Part shown: in pieces, positions 16,960 to 24,385 of the stretch | Numbering within the stretch: position 1 is the stretch's first letter | How the letters are laid out: every line of letters begins with the position of its first letter | Assembly: GCA_900111695.1 (NCBI GenBank) | Contig: FOHD01000013.1 | Coordinates: forward strand, 1-54,593 | Length of the DNA: 54,593 nt | Origin: Olsenella sp. KH3B4 | Lineage (GTDB): Bacteria > Actinomycetota > Coriobacteriia > Coriobacteriales > Atopobiaceae | Direction of reading: 5' to 3' | Translations under genes and position numbers: made by a program | Notes under the pieces: model-generated | Database searches by the model: none | Seen by the model: the letters and a program-made list of their open reading frames with translations, nothing else | Told to the model about the DNA's origin: nothing

Positions 16960-17819
16960 ACTCGGTGACACTAAAACTGCAGGCAGAGCCGCTGATTCTC
17001 TCGGCATTGCGCGAGGACATCACCAGCGAGGACGTCACCACGGCGTCGGTGATTGGCGAGAAGGCCACCGGCGAGGTGCGCCTCATTGCCAAGGAGGATG
17101 GCGTCATCTGTGGGCTGGATGTGTTCGCGCGCACTTTCGAGCTGCTGGACCCCACGGCTACCTGCGAGTTCTCGGTCGAGGAGGGCGCAGACGTCACGGC
17201 CGGCCAAGACCTTGGCTGCGTGCGGGCCCACGTGCGCGCGCTCCTCTCGGGCGAGCGCGTGGCTCTCAACTATCTGCAGCGCATGAGTGGCATTGCCACG
17301 GCGGCGCGCCGCATGTCCGCGCTCTTTGCGGGCACGCGCACGCGCCTGGTGGACACGCGGAAGACCTGCCCAAACATGCGCGTCTTCGAGAAGGAGGCCG
17401 TGCGCGTGGGTGGTGCCGGCAACCACCGCTACAACCTCTCCGACGGCGTCCTGCTCAAGGACAACCACATCGACGCGGCTGGCGGAGTTGCCAAGGCCGT
17501 GGCCGCGGCACGCGCGTATGCGCCCTTCGTGCGCAAGATCGAGGTGGAGGTCGAGACGATCGCGCAGGTCCGTGAGGCGGTGGAGGCCGGCGCCGACATC
17601 ATCATGCTGGACAACATGGACCTGGACACCATGCGCGAGGCCATCCGCGTGATTGACGGCGCCGCCGAGGTGGAGGTCTCGGGCAACGTCACGATGGAGC
17701 GCGCGGCCCATCTTGCGGGCCTGGGGGTGGACTACGTCTCGTCCGGCGCCATCACCCACTCCGCGCCCATCCTCGACCTCTCGCTCAAGCACCTCACCGT
17801 GACGTCAAATCCATGCTAG
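16956..17819 (+). CDS. nadC: nicotinate-nucleotide pyrophosphorylase (carboxylating)
   Basis: NadC converts quinolinate and PRPP to nicotinate mononucleotide, CO2 and pyrophosphate. The 287 residues are full length. Motifs: REDITSEDVTT (17-27), GVICGLDVFARTF, GERVALNYLQRMSGIAT, DTRKTCPNMRVFEKEAVRVGGAGNHRYNLSDGVLLKDNHI, VEVETIAQVREAVEAGADIIMLDN and EVSGNVTMERA..GVDYVSSGAITHS. The arginines and lysines of TRKT, RxxGGxxNHR and KDNH bind substrates. The start overlaps the nadB stop by 4 bp; niaR follows after 10 bp. Confidence 0.97.
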   Translation: MNSVTLKLQAEPLILSALREDITSEDVTTASVIGEKATGEVRLIAKEDGVICGLDVFARTFELLDPTATCEFSVEEGADVTAGQDLGCVRAHVRALLSGERVALNYLQRMSGIATAARRMSALFAGTRTRLVDTRKTCPNMRVFEKEAVRVGGAGNHRYNLSDGVLLKDNHIDAAGGVAKAVAAARAYAPFVRKIEVEVETIAQVREAVEAGADIIMLDNMDLDTMREAIRVIDGAAEVEVSGNVTMERAAHLAGLGVDYVSSGAITHSAPILDLSLKHLTVTSNPC

Positions 17820-17829
17820 GCTGAGGAGC

Positions 17830-18360
17830 ATGAGCGGAGAAGATCGCAGGGCAAAAATCGTGGCGCTCCTCGGTGATGCCGGGGAGCCCATTTCTGGTGG
17901 TCAGCTGGCGCGCGAGCTTGGCGTGAGCCGGCAGGTCATCGTGCAGGACGTGGCGCTTCTCAGGCGCAGCGGCGTCGAGCTGGAGTCCACGCACCGCGGC
18001 TACGTGCTGCGCAGGCACAGCTCGCCGCGGCGCATCTTCAAGGTGCACCACACCGAGGAGCAAATAGAAGACGAGCTCAATCTGATTGTCGACCTCGGTG
18101 GCACCGTCGAGGACGTGGTGGTGAACCACCGCACCTACGGGGTCATCTCCGTGCCGCTCAACGTCTCGAGCCGGCGCGACGTCGAGCGCTACCTGGCCGA
18201 CATTGCGTCGAGCAGGTCGACGCCCCTCTCGCGCGTGACCTCCGGCTACCACTTTCACCATGTGAGCGCCCCCACCGAGGAGGCGCTGGACGAGATAGGC
18301 GCGGCGCTCGCGGCGCGCGGGTATCTCGTGGACCGCCTGCCGTACGAGACCGTGGAGTGA
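17830..18360 (+). CDS. niaR: NiaR-type transcriptional repressor (HTH + 3H domain)
   Basis: A 176-residue regulator. Residues 8-58 form an HTH_11 winged helix (GGQLARELGVSRQVIVQDVALLRRSGVELEST). Residues 70-172 form a 3H domain, with its conserved histidines in KVHHTEEQIEDELNLIVDLGG, VVVNHRTYG and SGYHFHHVSAP. In NiaR of Bacillus and Thermotoga these residues bind metal and nicotinate, which acts as co-repressor. Being the last gene of the nad operon, and with a fitting dyad over the nadA promoter, it probably represses its own operon when niacin is available. Confidence 0.93.
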   Translation: MSGEDRRAKIVALLGDAGEPISGGQLARELGVSRQVIVQDVALLRRSGVELESTHRGYVLRRHSSPRRIFKVHHTEEQIEDELNLIVDLGGTVEDVVVNHRTYGVISVPLNVSSRRDVERYLADIASSRSTPLSRVTSGYHFHHVSAPTEEALDEIGAALAARGYLVDRLPYETVE

Positions 18361-18404
18361 CGCCGGGCTCGGGCGACGGTGCGTGCCTCGGCACGGTCCT
18401 CGGC

Positions 18405-18540
18405 CATGCCGCGTATTCTCGCCTTTTAGGATTTTTCCGAACGTTTAGGGCACCCTAAACGGCGAAATCATGCGGCATCGAAGGAGGTGCCGCGGAATCC
18501 GAACGGTTAAGTCGTCCTAAACGGCGGAATTCTGCGGCAT
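18405..18540. repeat. 42-bp direct repeats and inverted partner before ilvE
   Basis: Two 42-bp units at 18437-18478 and 18499-18540 start CCGAACG and end TGCGGCAT, matching over about 34 positions. The first contains the dyad GTTTAGGGCACCCTAAAC. A third, inverted and shorter match (ATGCCGC..CGCC..TTTTAGG) lies at 18405-18430, so 18405-18422 can also pair with 18461-18478. The unit spacing is 62 bp. This looks like either an operator array or a folded leader; I recognise neither a T-box nor a known riboswitch. Confidence 0.75.
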
Positions 18541-18707
18541 TGGTGTGCGCACTCTACCTTGCCCACGTTCTTCTCGCCCTACCGTGTCGGTCCTCTGTTG
18601 GATTTGTTACAAGCTCTGCAATGATTGCGACTGTTAGGTTTCAGCGTCCTAATCTGGTTGAACGCACGCCAGCACCTGCGCGCGAGTCGGATGAGAGGGG
18701 AATTCCA
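18541..18707. other. ilvE upstream region
   Basis: About 167 bp between the 42-bp repeats and ilvE. It probably holds the promoter, but no hexamer pair with good spacing stands out. With the repeats before it, the whole gene-free stretch is 18361-18707. Confidence 0.4.
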
Positions 18708-19745
18708 ATGGAGAAGAAGGACATCGACTGGGGTAGCCTCGGTTTTGCCTACATGCATACCGACTACAGCTACGTCTCGAACTACAAGGACGGTGCCTGG
18801 GACGAGGGCACGCTGACGCCTGATCACACCGTTACGCTCTCCGAGTGCGCCGGCCTGCTCCACTATTGCCAGGAGGTCTTCGAGGGGCTCAAGGCATACA
18901 CCACCAGGAAGGGCGACATCGTCTGCTTCCGCCCGGACCAGAACGCCGAGCGCATGTACAACTCCGCCAAGCGCATCTGCATGCCGCCGTTCCCCAAGGA
19001 CCGCTTTGTGAAGGCCGTCGAGGAGGTCGTCAAGGCAAACGCCGCCTACGTCCCGCCCTTCGGCTCTGGCGCTACCCTCTACATCCGCCCGCTCATGTTC
19101 GCGACCGGCGACGTCATTGGCGTGAAGCCTGCTGACGAGTACCAGTTCCGCATCCTCGTGACGCCCGTTGGCCCGTACTACAAGGGCGGCGTCAAGCCCG
19201 TCAAGCTGCAGGTCTCCAAGTATGACCGCGCGGCACCCCACGGCACCGGCAACATCAAGGCCGGCCTTAACTACGCCATGAGCCTTTACCCCAGCGTCGA
19301 GGCCCACTCCAAGGGCTACGCCGACAACATGTTCCTCGACCCCAAGACCCGCACCTACGTCGAGGAGTCCGGCGGCGCCAACATCCTCTTCGTCAAGGAG
19401 GACGGCACCCTCGTCGTGCCGCAGTCCTTCACCGACTCCATCCTTCCCTCCGTCACGCGCCGCTCGCTGGTCGACGTGGCCGAGAAGATGCTGGGCATGA
19501 AGGTCGAGCAGCGCCCCGTCAAGTTCCAGGAGATCCTGGACGACGAGTTTGTCGAGGCCGGCATGTGCGGCACCGCTGCCGTCATCTCGTCCGTGGGTGA
19601 GGTCGACAACGACGACGTGCACTACGTCTTCAAGAGCGGTATGGAGAACGTCGGCCCCGTCATGAAGGAGCTGCGTGAGACGCTCACCGGCATCCAGTCT
19701 GGCGAGATCGAGGACAAGTTTGGCTGGGTCCACAAGATCTGCTAG
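18708..19745 (+). CDS. ilvE: branched-chain amino-acid aminotransferase
   Basis: A 345-residue fold-type IV PLP enzyme that transfers the amino group between glutamate and leucine, isoleucine or valine. The PLP lysine lies in GNIKAGLNYAMSLY, the phosphate and substrate elements in EVFEGLKAY (residues 58-66), FRPDQNAERMYNSAKR, SGATLYIRPLMF and EESGGANILFV, and the C-terminal part has TDSILPSVTRRS and EAGMCGTAAVISSV. It belongs to the longer eukaryotic-like BCAT group rather than the 308-residue E. coli type. ATG at 18708 follows GAGGGG. Monocistronic; a set of hairpins follows. Confidence 0.95.
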   Translation: MEKKDIDWGSLGFAYMHTDYSYVSNYKDGAWDEGTLTPDHTVTLSECAGLLHYCQEVFEGLKAYTTRKGDIVCFRPDQNAERMYNSAKRICMPPFPKDRFVKAVEEVVKANAAYVPPFGSGATLYIRPLMFATGDVIGVKPADEYQFRILVTPVGPYYKGGVKPVKLQVSKYDRAAPHGTGNIKAGLNYAMSLYPSVEAHSKGYADNMFLDPKTRTYVEESGGANILFVKEDGTLVVPQSFTDSILPSVTRRSLVDVAEKMLGMKVEQRPVKFQEILDDEFVEAGMCGTAAVISSVGEVDNDDVHYVFKSGMENVGPVMKELRETLTGIQSGEIEDKFGWVHKIC

Positions 19746-19762
19746 TCACGAGCTACGGTAGG

Positions 19763-19825
19763 CAAGGGCCCTGTTCCCTACGAGATGCGCGCTTTGCGGA
19801 GCGTCTTGTGGGGAGCAGGGCCCTT
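19763..19825. terminator. long hairpin after ilvE
   Basis: CAAGGGCCCTG at 19763-19773 pairs with CAGGGCCCTTG at 19815-19825, with further pairing inside. There is no T-tract, so it may be a processed 3' end rather than a classic terminator. Confidence 0.5.
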
Positions 19826-19918
19826 GGCATAGCTAACGAGAACGATTTCGACAGATAGCAACGTTTCGCAGCGCGAAAACGGCGATTTAGTTCTCGTTGG
19901 CGCACGCGGGATTGAAAT

Positions 19919-19969
19919 GCCGGGGAGAAAAATCCCGCCCGGCAGTATTGCGGGATTATTCTCCCCGGC
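19919..19969. terminator. bidirectional hairpin between ilvE and gpmA
   Basis: A 20-bp near-perfect inverted repeat (19919-19938 with 19950-19969) starting GCCGGGGAG, with a loop of 11 nt and A/T-rich bulges in the arms. It sits between two converging genes and could end transcripts from either side. Confidence 0.6.
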
Positions 19970-19987
19970 AGATGAATCCCGCGGCAG

Positions 19988-20021
19988 AAAAAATCCCCCG
20001 GCGACGTGAGTTGCCGGGGGA
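19988..20021 (-). terminator. Rho-independent terminator of gpmA
   Basis: On the minus strand CCCCCGGC and GCCGGGGG form a stem followed by GATTTTTT. It starts about 26 bp past the gpmA stop. Confidence 0.9.
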
Positions 20022-20046
20022 CACTGGGCTGCACTAACAGCCGGTG

Positions 20047-20811
20047 TTACTTCTTGGCCTTGCCCTGGTTGGCGACGGCGTTGATCTTGGCCTCGATGGT
20101 GGCAGGGTCGCCAATGTAGTGCTTGTCGAGGATGTTCCAGTCCTTGTTGAAGGTGTAGGAGCAAGGAACGCCCGTGGGGATGTTGACCTTGAGGATCTCC
20201 TCGGGGGTGAGGTGCTCGAGCTGCATCACAAGGGCGCGCAGCGAGTTGCCGTGGGCGGCGATAAGAACGCGCTTACCGCTCTCGAGCTGCGGCTTGATCT
20301 CCTGCTCGAAGTACGGCCACGCGCGGGCGATGGTGTCCTTCAGGCACTCGGTGTAGGGGAGGTCCTCCTGCGGTACGTCGCGGAACATGGCCTGGACGTG
20401 CGGGTCGCGCTCGTCGCCGGGCGTGAGCGCAGGTGGCTGGACGTCGAAGGAACGACGCCAGATGAGAACCTGCTCCTCGCCGTGCTCCTCGGCGGCCTTG
20501 GCCTTGTTGAGGCCCTGGAGTGCGCCGTAGTGACGCTCGTTGAGGCGCCAGGTCTTGTGAACGGGTAGCCACGCGCGGTCCATCTGGTCGAGCACGATGT
20601 TCAGCGTGTGGATGGCGCGCTTGAGCAGCGAGGTGTAGCAGACGTCGAAGTCGAAGCCCTGCTCCTTCAGTGCCTTGCCGCCGGCAGCCGCCTCCGCACG
20701 GCCGGTGTCGGTGAGGTCGACGTCGGTCCAACCGGTGAAGAGGTTGAGCTTGTTCCACTCGGACTCGCCGTGACGAATGATCACGAGGTGCATGTTCTGG
20801 TCGTCAGCCAT
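20047..20811 (-). CDS. gpmA: 2,3-bisphosphoglycerate-dependent phosphoglycerate mutase
   Basis: GpmA interconverts 3- and 2-phosphoglycerate in glycolysis through a phosphohistidine. The 254-residue length is standard. The catalytic histidine is in VIIRHGESEWNKLNLFTGWTDVDLTDTG (residues 8-36), the second in VLIAAHGNSLRALV near 185; TSLLKRAIHT, RLNERHYGALQGLNK and IWRRSFDVQPP are typical. A Lys-rich C-terminus ends the protein. The start at 20811 follows AGAAGGGAAG; the upstream in-frame start at 20853 lacks a site. Monocistronic with its own terminator. Confidence 0.97.
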   Translation of the reverse strand: MADDQNMHLVIIRHGESEWNKLNLFTGWTDVDLTDTGRAEAAAGGKALKEQGFDFDVCYTSLLKRAIHTLNIVLDQMDRAWLPVHKTWRLNERHYGALQGLNKAKAAEEHGEEQVLIWRRSFDVQPPALTPGDERDPHVQAMFRDVPQEDLPYTECLKDTIARAWPYFEQEIKPQLESGKRVLIAAHGNSLRALVMQLEHLTPEEILKVNIPTGVPCSYTFNKDWNILDKHYIGDPATIEAKINAVANQGKAKK

Positions 20812-20924
20812 GGGCTTCCCTTCTCTTGGGCTTTTTCGTGCGCTTTCGCACACCTATGGATAGTATGACGCAAAAGGGTATAGTTGACACAGGTTAACTT
20901 GTAGCTTGCATGAGGGAGGCAACC

Positions 20925-21146
20925 ATGAATCCCCTTGATATTGTCATCATCCTTGGCGTTGCCGTTGTGACGGTCCTTTGCGTGCGCTCGATCGCGAGCG
21001 GAAAGGCGAGCGAATGCAGCACCTGTGGTGATACCGGCTGCACGGCGCGCTACAACGGTGGCCGCTGCCGCGCTGCCGACGACATGCTTCGCCGAGCAAG
21101 CGAAGCCTTGGATGAGCCTGCGTCGGCACACCACAACGCTGGATAG
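20925..21146 (+). CDS. small Cys-rich single-span membrane protein (FeoB-associated type)
   Basis: A 73-residue protein: one membrane segment (residues 4-23, DIVIILGVAVVTVLCVRSIA), then a short cysteine cluster CSTCGDTGCTARYNGGRC and a helical tail. This matches the plan of FeoB-associated Cys-rich membrane proteins, but there is no feo gene here. A metal or redox role is possible. ATG after GGGAGG. It is divergent from gpmA and upstream of the glutamine-synthetase homologue. Confidence 0.7.
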   Translation: MNPLDIVIILGVAVVTVLCVRSIASGKASECSTCGDTGCTARYNGGRCRAADDMLRRASEALDEPASAHHNAG

Positions 21147-21299
21147 TTCGCTCATTTACGGAGCCTCCGGTTGCTCCAAAGTGTCTCCCACGTCATAATT
21201 CCCACCGATGGGCAGGCAGAAACAGGCGTGAAATACGGTTGTGGGAACGTGAGATGCGATTGAGACTGCACCCGCGCCCGCACCTTCGGGAGGAGATTC

Positions 21300-22640
21300 A
21301 TGAGCACCGAGAAGGACATTGATTTCGTTCTGCGCACCGTTGAGGAGCGCGACATTCGTTTTGTTCGCCTGTGGTTCACAGACGTCCTGGGCACGCTGAA
21401 GTCGTTCGCGATTTCGCCCGAGGAACTCGAGGAGGCCTTCGAGGAGGGCATTGGCTTCGACGGCTCATCAATCGATGGCTTTGCTCGCCTCGAGGAGTCC
21501 GACATGCTCGCCTTCCCCGACGCCGAGACCTTCCAACTCCTGCCCTGGCGCCCCGCCGAGAGCGGTGTGGCTCGCGTGTTCTGCAACATCTGCACTCCTT
21601 CTCGCGAGCCCTTCGCCGGCGACCCGCGCGGTTGCCTCGATCGCGTCTTCGAGCGCGCAGACCGTGAGGGTTACGTCTTTAACGTTGGCCCCAAGATCGA
21701 GTACTTCTACTTTGACAACGACGTCGAGCCCGTGCCGCTGGACAAGGCCGGCTACTTCGACCTCACGCCTACCGACGTCGCCAACGACCTGCGTCGCCAG
21801 ACCACGCTTACGCTCGAGAAGATGTCCGTGCCCGTGCAGTATTCCTTCCACGGCAGTGGACCGTCCCAGAACGTCATCGAGCTGCGTTTCACCGAGGCCG
21901 TGAGCTGCGCCGATAACATCATGTCTTCTCGCCTCGTCATCAAGCAGGAGGCAGCGGCCGAGGGGCTCTTCGCGTCGTTCATGCCCAAGCCACTCTCCGA
22001 TGCGCCGGGTTCTGCCATGTTCCTCTACATGTCGCTCTTCGACCACGATGGCGAGAACCTCTTCTGGGCGCCCAAGACCGAGCACCCCGCGCACCTCTCA
22101 GAGCTGGCGCAGCACTTCGTGGCGGGCCTTCTCCGCTATGCGCCCGAGTTTACGCTGGTCACCAACCCCACGGTGAACTCGTACAAGCGCTTCATCACCT
22201 CCGGCGAGGTGCCCAACTACGCCACGTGGGGCCGCAAGAACCGCTCTGCGCTGGTGCGCGTTCCCACGCACAAGCCGGGCAAGCACGTGGCGACCCGTGT
22301 CGAGCTTCGCAGCCCCGACAACACGGCGAACCCCTACCTTGCTCTGGCTGTCACGCTGGCTGCTGGTCTCAAGGGCATCGAGGACGAGCTGCCGCTTCCC
22401 GACGAGGCAACCGTCGACACCTTCTCGCAGAGCGAGCGCGAGCTCGCCGCCAAGGGCATCGAGCGCCTGCCGCGCACGCTTGGCGAGGCCGTCGAGCGCT
22501 TCGAGGAGTCTGAGCTTATGCGAGAGACGCTGGGCGAGCATATCTTCGACTACCTTGTCGAGAGCAAGCACCGCGAGTGGGATGAGTTCTGCACCACCGT
22601 TACCGACTGGGAGCGCGTGCACTACTACGGCGGCGTGTAA
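21300..22640 (+). CDS. glutamine synthetase type I homologue lacking most metal ligands
   Basis: The 446-residue length, FDGSSIDGF (residues 53-61), YFDLTPTD, FMPKPL, NPTVNSYKRF, NRSALVRVP and VELRSPDNTANPYLAL place it in the GSI-alpha family, without an adenylylation loop. Compared with Bacillus GlnA as I recall it, four of the six metal-binding residues are replaced: Lys132 for the first Glu of EPEF, Gly185 and Val192 for the two Glu of HHEVAPGQHEID, and Phe241 for the His of GSGMH. Glu134, Glu335, Arg297, Glu303 and Asp54 remain. Normal ATP-driven amide synthesis therefore seems unlikely; a regulatory or ligand-sensing role is possible. ATG follows GGAGGAG. A terminator follows. Confidence 0.9.
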   Translation: MSTEKDIDFVLRTVEERDIRFVRLWFTDVLGTLKSFAISPEELEEAFEEGIGFDGSSIDGFARLEESDMLAFPDAETFQLLPWRPAESGVARVFCNICTPSREPFAGDPRGCLDRVFERADREGYVFNVGPKIEYFYFDNDVEPVPLDKAGYFDLTPTDVANDLRRQTTLTLEKMSVPVQYSFHGSGPSQNVIELRFTEAVSCADNIMSSRLVIKQEAAAEGLFASFMPKPLSDAPGSAMFLYMSLFDHDGENLFWAPKTEHPAHLSELAQHFVAGLLRYAPEFTLVTNPTVNSYKRFITSGEVPNYATWGRKNRSALVRVPTHKPGKHVATRVELRSPDNTANPYLALAVTLAAGLKGIEDELPLPDEATVDTFSQSERELAAKGIERLPRTLGEAVERFEESELMRETLGEHIFDYLVESKHREWDEFCTTVTDWERVHYYGGV

Positions 22641-22675
22641 CGGTACGGTCTTCTCGCCGAGAATGGCTTTGCTTT

Positions 22676-22709
22676 GGGTGCCCGCTGGGATTCCGGCGGG
22701 CACCTTTCT
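22676..22709 (+). terminator. terminator after the glutamine-synthetase homologue
   Basis: GGTGCCCGC and GCGGGCACC form a 9-bp stem with a 10-nt loop, followed by TTTCTT. Confidence 0.85.
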
Positions 22710-22710
22710 T

Positions 22711-22741
22711 GTGAGACAAAGGGACAGTCCCTTTGTCTCAC
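22711..22741. repeat. 31-bp palindromic repeat, copy C
   Basis: Arms of 15 bp (GTGAGACAAAGGGAC) around one A. It differs from copies B and D only in the outermost bases, which change on both sides so that pairing is kept. Confidence 0.95.
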
Positions 22742-22770
22742 GTTCTCCTGCCACCTGTTCCCTGCAGCTG

Positions 22771-22849
22771 ATTATTGCGCGATATTTCCTCATAACCCAT
22801 AGCTCAACTGGCCTTACGTAGAAAATGCGAGAAATAACGCACAATAAAT
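22771..22849. repeat. 79-bp inverted-repeat element, copy A
   Basis: Ends ATTATTGCGCGATATTTC and, inverted, ATTTATTGTGCGTTATTTC. The core contains GCTCAACTGG. Copy B at 46925-47003 has exactly the same length, ends and core; a third copy lies at 28646-28723. Confidence 0.8.
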
Positions 22850-23439
22850 TCGGAGGAGACTGAGCGGAGCGGCGCTGGCGATGCGGCACCGGCGGCACGA
22901 TTTCGGGGGCGTATGCCGGGGAGCAGGCGGCGTCAGCTGGTGGGCGAGAGAGGTGTCGAGCCTCGAACTGCCTTGGCATTTCCGGTTGGCAGCAGTTTTG
23001 ATTAAAACCCTTATATGCTATGCCAACAATATCAAAACGCTGACCTGCGTTTTATCAGTAATTGAATCGCCTAATACTCGAGGATGCCCTGGAAAACCGT
23101 ATCCCAACCGTCAGTGTCTGTCAGCCCGACCATGCGGGCCCGTGAAGCCTCGATGTTCCTCCCAGCTCCAGAGGCTCGTCTAGAGACAGCATCTTATACG
23201 CATTATTGCATAGGAATTCAGCAGCAATTACAGATAATGCTCAAAGTATTCAATAAACTGGCATAAGAATTGAGATATATCCATAAATTGCAGCAAAATG
23301 GCAGCTCACTCTTTGTCAATCTTGTTAAGAAACTGACAAGACCAGCCGTTCGCCAAACCGTTGAGCGAAACTACTTGACCTACGGAGGGGTGGTATCAAG
23401 GCCGTAATGTTCCCCTCACGTCAGAGAGAAGAGCATCTC
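22850..23439. other. AT-rich leader region of the amino-acid transporter operon
   Basis: About 590 bp without a gene. The first 130 bp are GC-rich; 22990-23340 is clearly AT-rich. It holds a hairpin AAAACGC/GCGTTTT (23034-23053) and a dyad TTGTCA..TGACAA (23313-23318, 23334-23339) that could be an operator. A GAGGGG/CCCCTC pair precedes the first gene. The promoter cannot be placed with confidence. Confidence 0.5.
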
Positions 23440-24291
23440 ATGAAGCAGCTCGCGTCACTCACGCGTCGCGATTTTCTCGCGTGCGCAATGGCAGCCATGG
23501 GCACGGCGGCACTTGCCGGTTGTGGCTCCGCCTCGTCCTCAACGGGCACCTCTAGCAGCTCAAATGCTGCCTCAGCCTCGCAGGACACCTACACCCTGGT
23601 CAAGGACGGACAGCTCACCATCGCGTCCGACCTCGCCAACCCGCCGCTCGACTACACCGACACCTCGACCAACCAGCCTGCGGGCTTCGAGGTCGAGCTC
23701 ATGCAGGCGATCGGCGAGAAGCTCGGCCTCACGAGCGTGTACCTCTCGCCCGTGAAGTTCGATACCATCATCCCCACCATCAAGCAGGGCGGCACCGCCG
23801 ACGTGGGCGTCTCCAACTTCACCATCACCGACGAGCGTAAGCAGGAGATCGACTTCACCGATCCCTACCTCGACTCCAACCAGGGCCTTGTGACCGCGAA
23901 GACCGCTACCAAGACCACGCAGGACGACCTCAACTCCGCAGACGTCAAGGTCGCCGTCCAGGCCGGCACCACCGGCGAGTCCTGGGTGCAGGAGAACCTC
24001 CCCAACGCCACGTGCGTCTCGCTCGATGACCCTGTCGTGGCGCTCACGGGCGTCCAGTCCGGCCTCTACGACGCGGCCGTGGCCGACCTTCCCGTGGTCA
24101 AGTACCTCGTGAACAACTCCTTCACCGACTGCCAGGTCTCCATCGAGATTCCCACGGGCGAGCAGTACGGCATCGTTGTCTCCAAGTCCAACCCCGCGCT
24201 CACGAGCGCCATCAACGATGCCCTTGCCCAGCTCGATGAGGACGGCACGCTCAAGGACCTCAAGACCAAGTGGTTTGGAGCAGACCTGTAA
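23440..24291 (+). CDS. amino-acid ABC transporter substrate-binding lipoprotein 1
   Basis: A 283-residue family-3 binding protein. The signal has a Tat-like TRRDFL (residues 8-13) and a lipobox LAGC with the lipid cysteine near 28, followed by a Ser-rich linker. The mature domain starts near DTYTLVKDGQLTIASD and has the family features PAGFEVELMQAIGEKLGL, TIKQGGTADVGVSNFTITDERKQEIDFTDPYL and KVAVQAGTTGESW. It delivers a polar amino acid (cystine, glutamine or arginine type) to the permease downstream. It is clearly a tandem paralogue of the next gene. ATG at 23440 after AGAGAAGAG. Confidence 0.92.
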   Translation: MKQLASLTRRDFLACAMAAMGTAALAGCGSASSSTGTSSSSNAASASQDTYTLVKDGQLTIASDLANPPLDYTDTSTNQPAGFEVELMQAIGEKLGLTSVYLSPVKFDTIIPTIKQGGTADVGVSNFTITDERKQEIDFTDPYLDSNQGLVTAKTATKTTQDDLNSADVKVAVQAGTTGESWVQENLPNATCVSLDDPVVALTGVQSGLYDAAVADLPVVKYLVNNSFTDCQVSIEIPTGEQYGIVVSKSNPALTSAINDALAQLDEDGTLKDLKTKWFGADL

Positions 24292-24305
24292 CGGTCCGGG
24301 TCCAT

Positions 24306-24359
24306 CGCCCGTAACGTCGGGCGGCAACAATGGGGGAAACACCGACCGCCCAAGGCGGG
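24306..24359 (+). promoter_or_regulatory. intercistronic hairpins between the two binding proteins
   Basis: CGCCCG/CGGGCG at 24306-24323 and CCGCCC/GGCGGG at 24346-24359 form two small stems without T-tracts. They may slow decay of the upstream mRNA part, giving more binding protein than permease, as in other ABC importer operons. Confidence 0.45.
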
Positions 24360-24385
24360 AAGACAAGCAATAGGAAGGGAACACC

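Noticed and set aside
20884..20912. TTGACA before the small Cys-rich gene as a promoter
   Set aside because: The -35 is perfect but no -10 at 16-18 bp is convincing.
23385..23420. AGGGGTGGTATCAAG, weakly T-box-like, before the binding-protein gene
   Set aside because: Too many mismatches and no recognisable stem I or specifier loop; only a GAGGGG/CCCCTC pairing is clear.
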